Of a stretch of 64,000 nucleotides of DNA, positions 7,898 through 15,904 are shown one piece after another. The stretch lies in contig NZ_LJHU01000075.1 of assembly GCF_001295975.1 (NCBI RefSeq), forward strand, positions 1-64,000. The letters run 5' to 3'. The position numbers and the translations under genes were made by a program. The notes beneath the pieces were generated by a model, which did not search any database, was not told the origin of the DNA, and saw nothing but the letters and a program-made list of their open reading frames with translations. The stretch's first letter is position 1. The number at the start of each line of letters is the position of its first letter. Source of the stretch: Brevundimonas sp. AAP58 (GTDB taxonomy: Bacteria; Pseudomonadota; Alphaproteobacteria; Caulobacterales; Caulobacteraceae).

Positions 7898-8139
7898 TGT
7901 CCGCCCCCATCGACCGCGACGACCTGCTGAAGAAGATCAACTCCAAGCTCGGTTGGATCATCTTCTTTCTGGTCCTGATCACCCTTAACACCTGCTCGCT
8001 AGACGACACCGTGGGCGACGCACTCCGCGAAATCCGCAACAGCGATTCAGCTGATGCCGACGCGGCGGCGGCTGCAAACGCCGCAGACGCCGGACGCGCC
8101 GCTGAATCAGCCGCTGGCACCGCCGAGGAGTCCAACTGA
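7897..8139 (+). CDS. Small single-span membrane protein between scoA and scoB
   Basis: 80 residues. ATG 7897 overlaps the scoA TGA and its own TGA overlaps the scoB ATG, so all three should be translated as a unit. The first ~18 residues are charged ([13 protein letters not shown]), residues ~20-34 form one hydrophobic segment ([15 protein letters not shown]), and the rest is an Ala/Asp/Glu-rich tail ending AGTAEESN. There is no recognised domain. The cysteine after LNT is not a clear lipobox because charged residues and a long N-terminus precede it. It might tether or modulate the CoA-transferase at the membrane, but that is inference from position only. Confidence 0.7.
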   Translation: MSAPIDRDDLLKKINSKLGWIIFFLVLITLNTCSLDDTVGDALREIRNSDSADADAAAAANAADAGRAAESAAGTAEESN

Positions 8140-8798
8140 TGCCCCGCACCCGCGAACAGCTCGCCGAACGCGCCGCCAAGGAACTGCAGGACGGCTTCTA
8201 TGTGAATCTCGGCATCGGCATCCCGACGCTGGTGGCCAACTACATCCCCGCCGGGATGGAGGTCACGCTGCAGTCCGAGAACGGCATGCTCGGCATGGGG
8301 CCCTTCCCCCATGACGACGAGGTCGATCCGGACCTGATCAACGCCGGAAAGCAGACGATCACCGAGATCCCGGAGAGCAGCTATTTCAGCTCTGCGGACA
8401 GCTTCGCCATGATCCGGGGCGGCCACATCAACCTGTCGATCCTGGGCGCGATGGAAGTGGCCGAGAACGGCGACATTGCCAACTGGATGATCCCGGGCAA
8501 GCTGGTGAAGGGCATGGGCGGGGCCATGGACCTGGTCGCCGGCGTCAAGCGCGTAGTCGTCGTCATGGAACACGCCAACAAGCACGGCCAGTCCAAGGTG
8601 CTGAAGGCCTGCACCCTGCCGCTGACCGGCACCGGCGTGGTCAGCCGCATCATCACCGACCTGTGCGTCTTCGACGTCAAGCCAGGCGATGCAGGGCTGG
8701 ATCTGATCGAACTGGCCGAGGGCGTGACGCTGGACGAGGTCGCGGCTAAGACCGAGGCCACCTTCACGGTTTCCCAAAGCCTCAAGGCTGCGGCATAG
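8139..8798 (+). CDS. scoB: 3-oxoacid CoA-transferase subunit B
   Basis: 219 residues, the beta subunit partner of scoA. The catalytic glutamate lies in the [12 protein letters not shown] stretch, the conserved family I motif in which Glu forms the thioester with CoA. Other family motifs are [27 protein letters not shown] and [16 protein letters not shown]. Length is normal for the family. It starts one base inside the preceding small gene's stop. After it come 48 bases holding a short hairpin (CGGCCC...GGGCCG, about 8812-8830) before the next gene. Confidence 0.93.
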   Translation: MPRTREQLAERAAKELQDGFYVNLGIGIPTLVANYIPAGMEVTLQSENGMLGMGPFPHDDEVDPDLINAGKQTITEIPESSYFSSADSFAMIRGGHINLSILGAMEVAENGDIANWMIPGKLVKGMGGAMDLVAGVKRVVVVMEHANKHGQSKVLKACTLPLTGTGVVSRIITDLCVFDVKPGDAGLDLIELAEGVTLDEVAAKTEATFTVSQSLKAAA

Positions 8799-8846
8799 TT
8801 AACTCCGACAGCGGCCCCGTCAGAGGGCCGGACGATGGAGGGTGAC

Positions 8847-9956
8847 ATGACCGACGGCTCGCCGCCGACCGCCTCGGATCGCATCGCCGCGATCCGCGCC
8901 GCCATGACCGACGACGCCGAGGCCGGCGCGACCTTCGCCGAGCCCGTCCGCGCCTCCGTCGAAGCGGCTCTTGAGCGCCTCAACGCCATTGGCGCATCCG
9001 GGCCCCATGCCGAAGCCGCCACCCTGCTGGCGCATCTGCGCGACCGCGTCTCCGGCCTCGACCCCGCCCGGCTGGAGCCCCGGCGAGGCCTGGGCGGTCT
9101 GTTCGACAGCCGGGGCAAGCGGCTGAAGGCCTTCCGCTCCGCCTACCTTTCGGCGGCTGATGCGTCAGCCTCGGGCGCGGCGGATCTGGCCGATCGCAGC
9201 GGTGCGATCGCGCGACGAGGCGACGATCTGGAGGCGCTATGGAGCCAACTTCGCACGGGCGTCACGGACCTCGATGACCACATCGGTGCGGGCCGCGCCT
9301 GGCTCGCCGACCGCGCCGCCCCGGCTCCCAACCCCGTCCCGCCGGAAGCCGCCGCCGCCTTCGAGGATGCGCCAGAGGCCGCCGCGGAAACGGCGCCGGG
9401 CGAGGAGGATCCCGGTCCTGTCGAGGCCCAAGCCGACGCCGAAGCGAGCGCCGAGGTCCTCGCCAGTGCGGCCGAGGATGACAGCGCGCCGGCTCTCCCG
9501 GACATCGAAACCGCTCCAGAGCCCTCGCCGGCACCGTCGGTGGACGAGACACAGACCGAGGCCGGATCGGTCGAGGAGCCGCCTGCCGCGATCACCACCC
9601 TGCCCCACCCTCTGGAAGCGCGGCTGGAAGCGCTTGCGGCCCTGCGATCCCGGACTGTCGCCGCACTGCCCCGCATTCGCGCGCTCCAGAACGCCGATCA
9701 CGCCGTCCCCGCCGCCGTCGCCTCGGCCCGCGAGGGCCTCGAGGCCTGGAGCGCGGACTGGCGCGACGCGCTTGGCCTGTCCGGCCGCAAGCCGAAGAAG
9801 GTCCGCCCAGACACCGCCCGTCTGGTCGAGAGCCGCGATACACTGGTCGCCCGCCTGTCCGCCGCCGAGCGCGCCCTGGCGTCCGCCCAGGCTCGTCTAG
9901 CCGAGCTGACGCCCCGCTCGCCACCGCCTGCTGCCGAGGATCGCGCCGCCGCCTGA
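8847..9956 (+). CDS. Hypothetical coiled-coil protein with acidic linker, distantly TelA-like
   Basis: 369 residues from ATG 8847, chosen over ATG 8835 because GGAGGGTGA sits just before it. It has three parts: a helical region (~1-150) with [20 protein letters not shown] and regularly spaced LxxL/ALW stretches, a low-complexity Pro/Glu/Ala linker (~155-240), and a second helical region (~240-350) rich in ALxxLxAA heptads. The N-terminal helices faintly recall the TelA/YaaN toxic-anion-resistance family, but I cannot confirm that by eye. No signal peptide or membrane segment is visible. The function is not known. Confidence 0.65.
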   Translation: MTDGSPPTASDRIAAIRAAMTDDAEAGATFAEPVRASVEAALERLNAIGASGPHAEAATLLAHLRDRVSGLDPARLEPRRGLGGLFDSRGKRLKAFRSAYLSAADASASGAADLADRSGAIARRGDDLEALWSQLRTGVTDLDDHIGAGRAWLADRAAPAPNPVPPEAAAAFEDAPEAAAETAPGEEDPGPVEAQADAEASAEVLASAAEDDSAPALPDIETAPEPSPAPSVDETQTEAGSVEEPPAAITTLPHPLEARLEALAALRSRTVAALPRIRALQNADHAVPAAVASAREGLEAWSADWRDALGLSGRKPKKVRPDTARLVESRDTLVARLSAAERALASAQARLAELTPRSPPPAAEDRAAA

Positions 9957-9993
9957 GGCCACGCGCCTCGAATTCGGTCGAAGGTGCCTCTAT

Positions 9994-11226
9994 ATGCGCG
10001 CCATGACCGTCGTTCTGGACGAACTGGCCGCGCCCGCGTGCCCCCTGCCCGACATCGCCGCCCCCGACATGGATGAGGCGGTCGAGGCCGCGCGCGCGGC
10101 CGTCGGCCTGCCGCTGGGCAGCCGCATCGTGGCGGCCATGTCCGGCGGGGTGGACTCCACCGTCGTGGCGGCCCTGCTGCACAAGGCGGGCTATGACGTC
10201 GTCGGCGTGACGCTGCAGCTCTATGACCACGGCGCGGCGCTGAAGAAGAAGGGGGCCTGCTGCGCGGGGCAGGACATCCACGACGCGCGTCTGGCCGCCG
10301 AGACCATCGGCATCCCCCACTACGTCCTGGATTACGAGAGCCGCTTCCGGGACTCGGTCATCGACCAGTTCGCCGACGACTATCTGGCAGGCCGCACGCC
10401 CGTGCCGTGCATCCGCTGCAACCAGACGGTCAAGTTCCGCGACCTGCTGGACGTGGCGCGCGACCTGGGGGCCGACGCCATGGCGACGGGCCACTACGTC
10501 GGCCGTGCCGTCGGCGCTGATGGTCGCACGCAGATGAGGAAGGCCATCGACCCGTCACGCGACCAGTCCTACTTCCTGTTCGCCACGACGCGCGACCAGC
10601 TGGACTATCTGCGGTTTCCCCTGGCCGGGCTGGAGAAGCCGGCCGTGCGGGGCGTGGCGGCGGAGCTGGGCCTGAGGATCGCCGCCAAGCCGGACAGCCA
10701 GGACATCTGCTTCGTGCCGTCGGGCGACTATCGCACCCTGATCGACCGGCTGCGTCCGCAGGGGCGTGAGGCCGGCGAGATCGTGCACATGGACGGCCGG
10801 GTGCTGGGCAGCCACGGCGGCATCACCGACTACACGATCGGTCAGAGGCGCGGGCTGAACGTGGCCGTCGGCGAGCCGCTGTTCGTGGTGAAGCTGGAGC
10901 CTGAGACGCGGCGCGTGGTCGTGGGTCCACGCGAGGCGCTGCTGACCGCGTCGCTGACACTGGACGAGACCAACTGGCTGGGTGACCAGGGGACCATCGA
11001 GGCAGCCGCTGATGCCGGCGCGCGGGTGCTGGCCCGGGTCCGCTCGACCCGCCCCCCCTCCCCCGCCCTGCTGGCGCTCGCCGACGGCGCGGTCTCGGTG
11101 GTTTTCGACGCGGGCGAGGAAGGCGTCGCCCCCGGCCAGGCCTGCGCCCTCTACGATCCCGCCGACCCCGACCGACTGCTGGGCGGCGGCTTCATCGCCT
11201 CGACCACGGCCGTCCTCATTGTCTGA
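9994..11226 (+). CDS. mnmA: tRNA-specific 2-thiouridylase MnmA
   Basis: 410 residues. The PP-loop SGGVDS for ATP binding is at about residues 50-55. Further motifs are [14 protein letters not shown] with the nucleophilic Cys, [21 protein letters not shown], and [13 protein letters not shown] with the second catalytic Cys. The enzyme adds sulfur to C2 of the wobble uridine in tRNA Lys, Glu and Gln. The N-terminus carries about 35 extra residues before the PP-loop domain compared with E. coli, so a later start such as an internal ATG is possible. Its last bases overlap the TTG start of the hemerythrin gene. Confidence 0.93.
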   Translation: MRAMTVVLDELAAPACPLPDIAAPDMDEAVEAARAAVGLPLGSRIVAAMSGGVDSTVVAALLHKAGYDVVGVTLQLYDHGAALKKKGACCAGQDIHDARLAAETIGIPHYVLDYESRFRDSVIDQFADDYLAGRTPVPCIRCNQTVKFRDLLDVARDLGADAMATGHYVGRAVGADGRTQMRKAIDPSRDQSYFLFATTRDQLDYLRFPLAGLEKPAVRGVAAELGLRIAAKPDSQDICFVPSGDYRTLIDRLRPQGREAGEIVHMDGRVLGSHGGITDYTIGQRRGLNVAVGEPLFVVKLEPETRRVVVGPREALLTASLTLDETNWLGDQGTIEAAADAGARVLARVRSTRPPSPALLALADGAVSVVFDAGEEGVAPGQACALYDPADPDRLLGGGFIASTTAVLIV

Positions 11227-11782
11227 CGCGCTCGAGGTTCGTACTGGCCTGCCCGAGGCCCATCGCTGGCTGCTGGAGACCTATCCGCGCCTGCGCTGGC
11301 ACGACGCGGAACTGGGCGAGGTCGCGCGGTTCTGGCTGCAGATGCACGCGGGCTTTCGCCACAAGCAGGCGGAGATGGAGCGCCACGTCACGGTGTGGCG
11401 AACCGGGGGCGACCTGGTCGCCCTGCATCGTGGACTGATCCCGACGCTTCAGGCCTATCTTCAGCATCTGGACGGGCATCACCGGGTCGAGACCGGCCAC
11501 TATTTTCCGGTCATGCGCCGTGTGGAGCCCCGGATCACGACGGGGATTGACCTGCTGGACGCCGACCACGAGGCCATCCACGGCCATCTCGAGACGCTGT
11601 TCAAGGCGGGACTGGCGTTTCACCAGGCGCTGGCGGGCGGAGCCCTGGACGCCGCGGACCGGGCCGCGCGACTGGCCGAGGTGCTGGATCGCGTCACGCC
11701 CGCCGCCTGCCGCCACCTGGAGGACGAGGAGGACATCGTCATCCCCCTGATCCAGCGCCACGCGGACGCGTTCGCGCACTGA
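11219..11782 (+). CDS. Hemerythrin HHE domain protein
   Basis: About 187 residues if translation begins at TTG 11219, overlapping the mnmA stop; no ATG fits before the conserved domain. The protein is helical and rich in metal-ligand His/Glu: [32 protein letters not shown] and [18 protein letters not shown], matching the HHE cation-binding pattern used to bind a di-iron centre. Possible roles are oxygen, NO or redox handling. Its last ~54 bases were copied twice downstream (at 13714 and 15620), so this gene is the anchor from which the cassette array was duplicated. Confidence 0.8.
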   Translation: MSDALEVRTGLPEAHRWLLETYPRLRWHDAELGEVARFWLQMHAGFRHKQAEMERHVTVWRTGGDLVALHRGLIPTLQAYLQHLDGHHRVETGHYFPVMRRVEPRITTGIDLLDADHEAIHGHLETLFKAGLAFHQALAGGALDAADRAARLAEVLDRVTPAACRHLEDEEDIVIPLIQRHADAFAH

Positions 11783-12020
11783 GGCGGACATCGGCCGATC
11801 ACATCTGCGCGACCTGCTCGTGGACGCATTAACTCCAGATTGTCAGCCGACGGTCATTTCGCAGTACGGGACCAACCTGATCCGACAGCAAATTCTCATC
11901 TGCGATACCGTCCTGTCGCCGGTCGCGCAGGGTGAACGCCCGACGCACAGCTCCATTGACAGCCCCCCCCCCGTTTCGAGCGAGGGTTGCGTGCGGGCTT
12001 TTCCGCCAGGAGGATAGGAT
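11729..12020 (+). repeat. Cassette leader repeat R1 (first copy)
   Basis: A ~290-base block that recurs at 13714-14004 and 15620-15904. Here its first ~54 bases are the functional 3' end of the hemerythrin gene. The rest (11783-12020) is non-coding and ends at the ATG of the first Cys-rich peptide. Conserved landmarks are GATCACAT, TTAACTCCAGATTGTCAG, GGTCATTTCGCAGT, TTGACA (11956-11961), a run of ten C (11963-11972), CGAGCGAGGGTTG and a GGAGGAT ribosome-binding site. TTGACA is a plausible -35 box; no clear -10 is visible. Confidence 0.85.
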
Positions 12021-12227
12021 ATGCCGAAGACCAAGCTTATCGCCGCATCCGTCGCGTCCCTGACCATTTTCGCGCTTACCCCGCTTCAGGCGTTTGCGGG
12101 TTCGCCGACCTGTCGTGCGTGCTTCTTGGGATGCCTCGAGTCCTACAGTGGCGACGAGTATCTGCTGTCACAGTGCACGGCCAACTGCTTGGACTCTGAC
12201 GGTACTTTCTGCCAAGCCGATCTCTGA
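12021..12227 (+). CDS. Cassette 1 secreted six-cysteine peptide
   Basis: 68 residues: a signal peptide (MPKTKLIAAS... ending near QAFAG) and a ~42-residue mature part. The cysteines follow C-X2-C-X3-C-X13-C-X3-C-X7-C, the same spacing as in the cassette 3 peptide. The core C-X3-C-X13-C-X3-C resembles twin-CX3C helical hairpins such as small TIMs and plant alpha-hairpinins, so a disulfide-pinned two-helix hairpin is likely (inference). Shared residues outside the Cys include CLxxYxxDxYLxxQC and CxDxxGxxCQ. GGAGGAT precedes the ATG. I know no named family for it. Confidence 0.75.
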   Translation: MPKTKLIAASVASLTIFALTPLQAFAGSPTCRACFLGCLESYSGDEYLLSQCTANCLDSDGTFCQADL

Positions 12228-12338
12228 TCTGAATGAAAATAGGGTTTGGCGCAGCTGCAGATGCAGCCAAACACATCTTTTCGGGCACATCAACCCGCGC
12301 CGTCGTCCACACATGTATCGCAGTTGGGTTAGACAATA

Positions 12339-12944
12339 ATGCAGCTACGCCTAGATGCTCTTCTTGCAGTCTTTGGCCTGCTTTTGCCGATACAAGACAC
12401 AGTTGGTCGATTTACGGCTAGAGAGCTCGTCGAAATAGCAGACCGATATTGCATTTCGCCCGACGGCGACCATTCGTGGACTCTCGATTTAGCGATACAC
12501 AACGGATATCAGCCACTCACGCCAGACCTTTTCGAGAATTTGCGCCTGCCCGGCGCAAGGCAACTTCGAGGTGTCAGCAGAATCATTGACGGATCTGAGG
12601 TGCGCATTCTTACCGCCAAGAACCGCATTCGGTACGGCGGCGTCACAACATACTTCCATGTTTGCTGGGTCGCAGCCGATCCCGCATCCCGGCGCGACGT
12701 CGATAGTGAAGTCCGCCGCTTTCTGGACATCGAACGGTTCAGACAGGAAGGCGCGTTTGTCTATGCATGGCTACCCCAACCGGATGGCACAAGACGAACC
12801 GTACGTCGCAAGGCATTTGAGCTCCAGGGCTTCGCTTTGTCTCGTGACCAGGGCATGCGTCTGGTTTTAACCAATCAGTATCTCGACCAAGTGTCGATCA
12901 CCTATATGCGCCCGGTGGAGAGCTGCGAAGACTGGTGCTATTGA
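12339..12944 (+). CDS. Cassette 1 secreted protein, subfamily A
   Basis: 201 residues with a signal peptide (MQLRLDALLAVFGLLLPIQ). Shared family motifs are ADRYCISPDGDH, LRLPGARQLRG, VRILTAKNR, HVCWVAA, VYAWLPQPDG and SRDQGMRL. The C-terminus ESCEDWCY marks subfamily A, matched by EDCEGWCY in the cassette 3 gene at 16784. It has four cysteines: two family-wide (YC, CW) and two in the tail. The gene and its flanks are visibly richer in A and T than the surroundings. Its ribosome-binding site is weak. I do not recognise the family and assign no function. Confidence 0.75.
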   Translation: MQLRLDALLAVFGLLLPIQDTVGRFTARELVEIADRYCISPDGDHSWTLDLAIHNGYQPLTPDLFENLRLPGARQLRGVSRIIDGSEVRILTAKNRIRYGGVTTYFHVCWVAADPASRRDVDSEVRRFLDIERFRQEGAFVYAWLPQPDGTRRTVRRKAFELQGFALSRDQGMRLVLTNQYLDQVSITYMRPVESCEDWCY

Positions 12945-13059
12945 TCATCAGCATGTTCCGGATGGTCTATTTTTTGAAATGATAACTGGCGTCGAAACCT
13001 ACATTTGATCATATCGTTATCAGGGTAGATCAAGAGTTTTTCTTGGAATAGTTCTGATA

Positions 13060-13668
13060 TTGTCTACCTTGCTCGCCGGGTCTCAGGCCTCCTCTACCGC
13101 CGATGCAGAGGCGACAGAGCTGCTCGAACGATACTGCCTGGCGTGGGGCGGCGATCACCGGGTAACGTGGCAGCGACTCGAGGAAGATGGTTTCGAGCAG
13201 AGGGAGCGAGATCGACCCGAGGAGAGCCTCCTAGGCGTGGTGGACGCATCACTTCGTCTTTATGCCGGAGGTGACGACGGGCACGGTGCGAAGGTGATGA
13301 CTGGCGCGACTTGGATAACTGTACCGGATCAGGGTCGCACCCACTATCGCATGTGCTGGGTCTCTGCCCCGGGCGACCCAGAGGTCGCCGATCGGCGGCT
13401 CCGCGATACCTTGAGCATCGACAGTTTCCGTGTGGTTCGAGGCATCCGCCTCTTCGCATGGATACCCCGGCCGGGAGACGTCAATGAACCGGTGTCCCGA
13501 CGCGAATACTTCCGCTCCGGGCAGCGTCTCGCACGGGATCAGGGACTTCGCATGGTGACGATCCGGGACCATGAGGGCCAAGTGTTCCTTGGCTATGCCA
13601 GCCCACGGGACGAAGCCACCTATCTTGGCTTCGACTGGTCCGGGCCGGAGCCGGTGCCCCGCCCGTGA
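13060..13668 (+). CDS. Cassette 1 secreted protein, subfamily B, with damaged start
   Basis: Very similar to the intact 16155 gene over most of its length (ERYCLAW.GDHR.TWQRLEEDGFE, HYRMCWVSAPGD, RLFAWIPRPGDVNEPVSRRE, GFDWSGPEPVPRP). Where that gene has GGA-ATG-CTG, this copy has AGA-GTT-TTT, so the ATG is lost. The frame upstream still encodes a hydrophobic signal-like stretch (VFLGIVLILSTLLAGSQA) from 13036. The only later start is TTG 13060, which would leave a shortened signal peptide. It may be poorly translated, or on the way to a pseudogene. The preceding 115 bases are strongly AT-rich and hold no gene. Confidence 0.6.
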   Translation: MSTLLAGSQASSTADAEATELLERYCLAWGGDHRVTWQRLEEDGFEQRERDRPEESLLGVVDASLRLYAGGDDGHGAKVMTGATWITVPDQGRTHYRMCWVSAPGDPEVADRRLRDTLSIDSFRVVRGIRLFAWIPRPGDVNEPVSRREYFRSGQRLARDQGLRMVTIRDHEGQVFLGYASPRDEATYLGFDWSGPEPVPRP

Positions 13669-13713
13669 GGGAAACTGAAGTTGCGAACGGCTTTGCTTCA
13701 TCTCAAGGTGCGG

Positions 13714-14004
13714 GAGGACATCGTCATCCCCCTGATCCAGCGCCACGCCGATGCCTTCGCGTCCTGAGGCGGCACCCGGGCGATCACATATGCGCGACCA
13801 GCGCGTCGGAGCGTTAACTCCAGATTGTCAGCGGGCGGTCATTTCGCAGTACGGGACCGCCCTGATCTAAAAGCGAATTCCCGACCGTAATGCTGTCTTG
13901 TCACCTGTCCCGCAGGGTGAACGCCCGACACGCCGCTCTATTGACATGCCCCCCCCATTGCGAGCGAGGGTTGTGGGCGGGCTTTTCCGCGAGGAGGGTT
14001 GGAC
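13714..14004 (+). repeat. Cassette leader repeat R2 (second copy)
   Basis: Second ~290-base leader. It opens with a copy of the hemerythrin gene's 3' end (GAGGACATCGTCATCCCC through TTCGCG and a TGA), now detached from any hemerythrin frame. It keeps TTAACTCCAGATTGTCAG, GGTCATTTCGCAGTACGGGAC, TTGACA at 13941-13946, a run of eight C (13949-13956) and GAGGAGGG before the peptide ATG. The 336-base gene-free stretch 13669-14004 consists of this block plus 45 bases with no visible feature. Confidence 0.85.
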
Positions 14005-14217
14005 ATGAAATGGCTAAAGGTGACGGCTGCGGCGATGATGTCTCTGGGCCTCGTTTCGATGGCACCCCAGGCGTCCTGCGCAGCGAACGGTGCTTGCCAA
14101 GGCTGCTACAATTGATGTCTGCAGACTTACGGCGACGACCTGTATCTCTTTACGCAATGCTTGGACCATTGCGTGGATGAGAATGGTATTCCCTGCCAAA
14201 GCGATGCTGGGGGCTGA
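14005..14217 (+). pseudogene. Cassette 2 six-cysteine peptide, interrupted by in-frame TGA
   Basis: Begins at ATG 14005 with a signal sequence (MKWLKVTAAAMMSLGL...) almost base-identical to the cassette 3 peptide, two differences being visible in the first ~77 bases. Codon 37 is TGA (14113-14115) where cassette 3 has AGT (Ser). After it the frame stays open to TGA 14215-14217 and retains CLQTYGDDLYLFTQC, CVDENGIPC and the six-Cys spacing. Termination at codon 37 would leave only two of the six pattern cysteines. It looks like a recently inactivated copy. Selenocysteine is unlikely because the homologous residue is Ser or Gly. Confidence 0.75.
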
Positions 14218-14244
14218 TCGGGCTATTCGGACCGATATCACCAC

Positions 14245-14877
14245 ATGATCAGTGACTTACTCATCGCTACACTGCTGGGCACTGGCACGCTACAGCCAAG
14301 GGAATCTGAGCCTCCCTTGGCTGTCTTGGCCGACCGCTACTGCATCGGCCCTGACGGCGATCATCGCGCGACGTGGCAGTACGCCACCGAGGACGGATTT
14401 TCTCCCCTCAATCCTGACGAGTTCGTCGGCCTGCGCCTTCCCGGTTTCACCTCCCGATTGCGCGCTTTCAGGAAGCTTGAAGCGGACAGGGAGCTGAGAG
14501 TCCTGACTTCGGCCGGCTATATCGGCGGGGCCGGTCAAGGCAGAACATACTACCGGTACTGCTGGGTTTCTTCGACCCAGGAGGACGTTCAAAATGTCGA
14601 TCGTGACCTCGAAGCGTTGACTGGCACCGCGAGCTTCAGGGTCGAGGGTCGAACACGCCTCTTCGCGTGGATTCCCAGACCGGGAGGCGAAGTCGAGCGG
14701 GTGTCCAGACGCCTCTACATGCTGTCGGGATGGGTTCTCGCTCGGGAACAAGGACTGAGACAGGTCACGATCCGTCCCTACGACGCGGGTGTCTTTGTTG
14801 GGTATGCAAGTCCACGCACCGAGGAAACATATGAGGGCGCAGACTGGTCCGGGCCCGAGCCGGTGCCGCGACCGTGA
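14245..14877 (+). CDS. Cassette 2 secreted protein, subfamily B (first)
   Basis: 210 residues with a short hydrophobic leader (MISDLLIATLLGTG). Family motifs are ADRYCIGPDGDHRATWQY, LRLPGF, ELRVLTSAG, YRYCWVSS, RLFAWIPRPGG, LAREQGLRQVTI, VFVGYASPRTEETYE and the subfamily B ending DWSGPEPVPRP. It has two conserved cysteines (YC and CW). Its closest relative is the next gene, 14874. Its stop overlaps that gene's GTG by four bases (GTGA), so the two are translated together. The family is not recognised and the function is unknown. Confidence 0.8.
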   Translation: MISDLLIATLLGTGTLQPRESEPPLAVLADRYCIGPDGDHRATWQYATEDGFSPLNPDEFVGLRLPGFTSRLRAFRKLEADRELRVLTSAGYIGGAGQGRTYYRYCWVSSTQEDVQNVDRDLEALTGTASFRVEGRTRLFAWIPRPGGEVERVSRRLYMLSGWVLAREQGLRQVTIRPYDAGVFVGYASPRTEETYEGADWSGPEPVPRP

Positions 14878-15551
14878 ACCTCGGCGCACAGGGCTTTGTC
14901 GTCGCATTGTTATGCTGCCTCTGTCTGTTGGCGACGACCCCAACACCGGCGCTCCCGCAGACTTCTGGCTCTTTCAACGGCAGCGATCTGGTCGGACTGG
15001 CCGACCGTTACTGCATCGGCCCCGACGGCGACCATCGCGCGACGTGGCAGTACATCGCCGAGGACGGCTTCACTCCGCTGACGGCCGAGGACTTTCCGAA
15101 CCTGCATCTGCCCGGGTCGTTCGAGCGACACATCCGGGCCTTTCGCAAGTTCGAAGGCTCACGCGAGTTGCGCGTGATCACGGCGGCCAACCGGATGCGC
15201 GCGCCCGGTCAGGGGATTACCTATTTGCGATGGTGCTGGGTCTCGTCATCGGTCGACGACGTTCGTCGGGTCGACGGCGACATGCGGGAGCTGGTGGGCG
15301 TCAGAAGTTTCCGGGTGGAGGGTCCCACGCGCCTGTTCGCGTGGATTCCGCGTCCGGACGGATCGAACGAAGCCATCTCGCGGCGCGTCTTCATGAGAGA
15401 GGGCTGGACCCTCGCGCGTGAACAAGGCTTGCGCCAGCTGACGCTGACATCTCATGAGGGCGGCGTCTTTGTCGGCTACGCCAGCCCGCGCACCGAGGAG
15501 ACCTGGGAGGGCTTCGACTGGTCCGGCCCCGAGCCCGTGCCGAGGCCGTGA
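14874..15551 (+). CDS. Cassette 2 secreted protein, subfamily B (second)
   Basis: 225 residues starting at GTG 14874 within the previous stop. The signal peptide is strong (VVALLCCLCLLATT... to about residue 29). Motifs are LADRYCIGPDGDHRATWQY, LHLPGSFERHIRAFRKFEG, ELRVITAANRM, LRWCWVSSS, RLFAWIPRPDGSNE, LAREQGLRQLTL, VFVGYASPRTEETWEGF and DWSGPEPVPRP. The stretch AANRM at the central site is closer to subfamily A (LTAKNR, LTANNR), so it may be near the ancestral form. Inferred to be exported across the inner membrane and disulfide-bonded. Function unknown. Confidence 0.8.
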   Translation: MNLGAQGFVVALLCCLCLLATTPTPALPQTSGSFNGSDLVGLADRYCIGPDGDHRATWQYIAEDGFTPLTAEDFPNLHLPGSFERHIRAFRKFEGSRELRVITAANRMRAPGQGITYLRWCWVSSSVDDVRRVDGDMRELVGVRSFRVEGPTRLFAWIPRPDGSNEAISRRVFMREGWTLAREQGLRQLTLTSHEGGVFVGYASPRTEETWEGFDWSGPEPVPRP

Positions 15552-15619
15552 CCGGGGGGAGAACCGGCAGCGCAGACGAGCGCGGCGATTCATCGCCACA
15601 GCGATGGGCTCGCCCCCGG

Positions 15620-15904
15620 TCGTCATCCCCCTGATCCAGCGCCATGCCGACGCTTTCGCGCGCTGAGGCGGACATCGGGCGATCACATCTGCGCGACCTG
15701 CTCGTGGACGCATTAACTCCAGATTGTCAGCCGGCGGTCATTTCGCAGTGCGGGACCGATCTGATCCGACAGCGATTTCCCGACCACAATGCCGGTCTGT
15801 CCCTGGTCTCGCCGGGTGAATGCCCGTCGCGCCGCTCCATTGACAAGCCCCCCCCCCTTTCGAGCGAGGGTTGCGCGCGGGCTTTTCCGCAAGGAGGATT
15901 GGAC
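15620..15904 (+). repeat. Cassette leader repeat R3 (third copy)
   Basis: Third leader, starting within the copied hemerythrin 3' end at TCGTCATCCCCCTGATCCAG and ending at the peptide ATG 15905. Most positions match R1 by eye, including GCGCGACCTGCTCGTGGACG and TTAACTCCAGATTGTCAG. TTGACA is at 15840-15845, a run of nine C at 15848-15856, and AAGGAGGATT is the ribosome-binding site. The 353-base gap 15552-15904 is this block preceded by 68 bases with no gene or clear site. Confidence 0.85.

Noticed and set aside
14113-14115. TGA in the cassette 2 peptide as a selenocysteine codon
   Set aside because: The aligned residue is Ser in cassette 3 and Gly in cassette 1, not Cys, and no selenocysteine insertion element or sel gene is visible nearby. 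A nonsense change is simpler.
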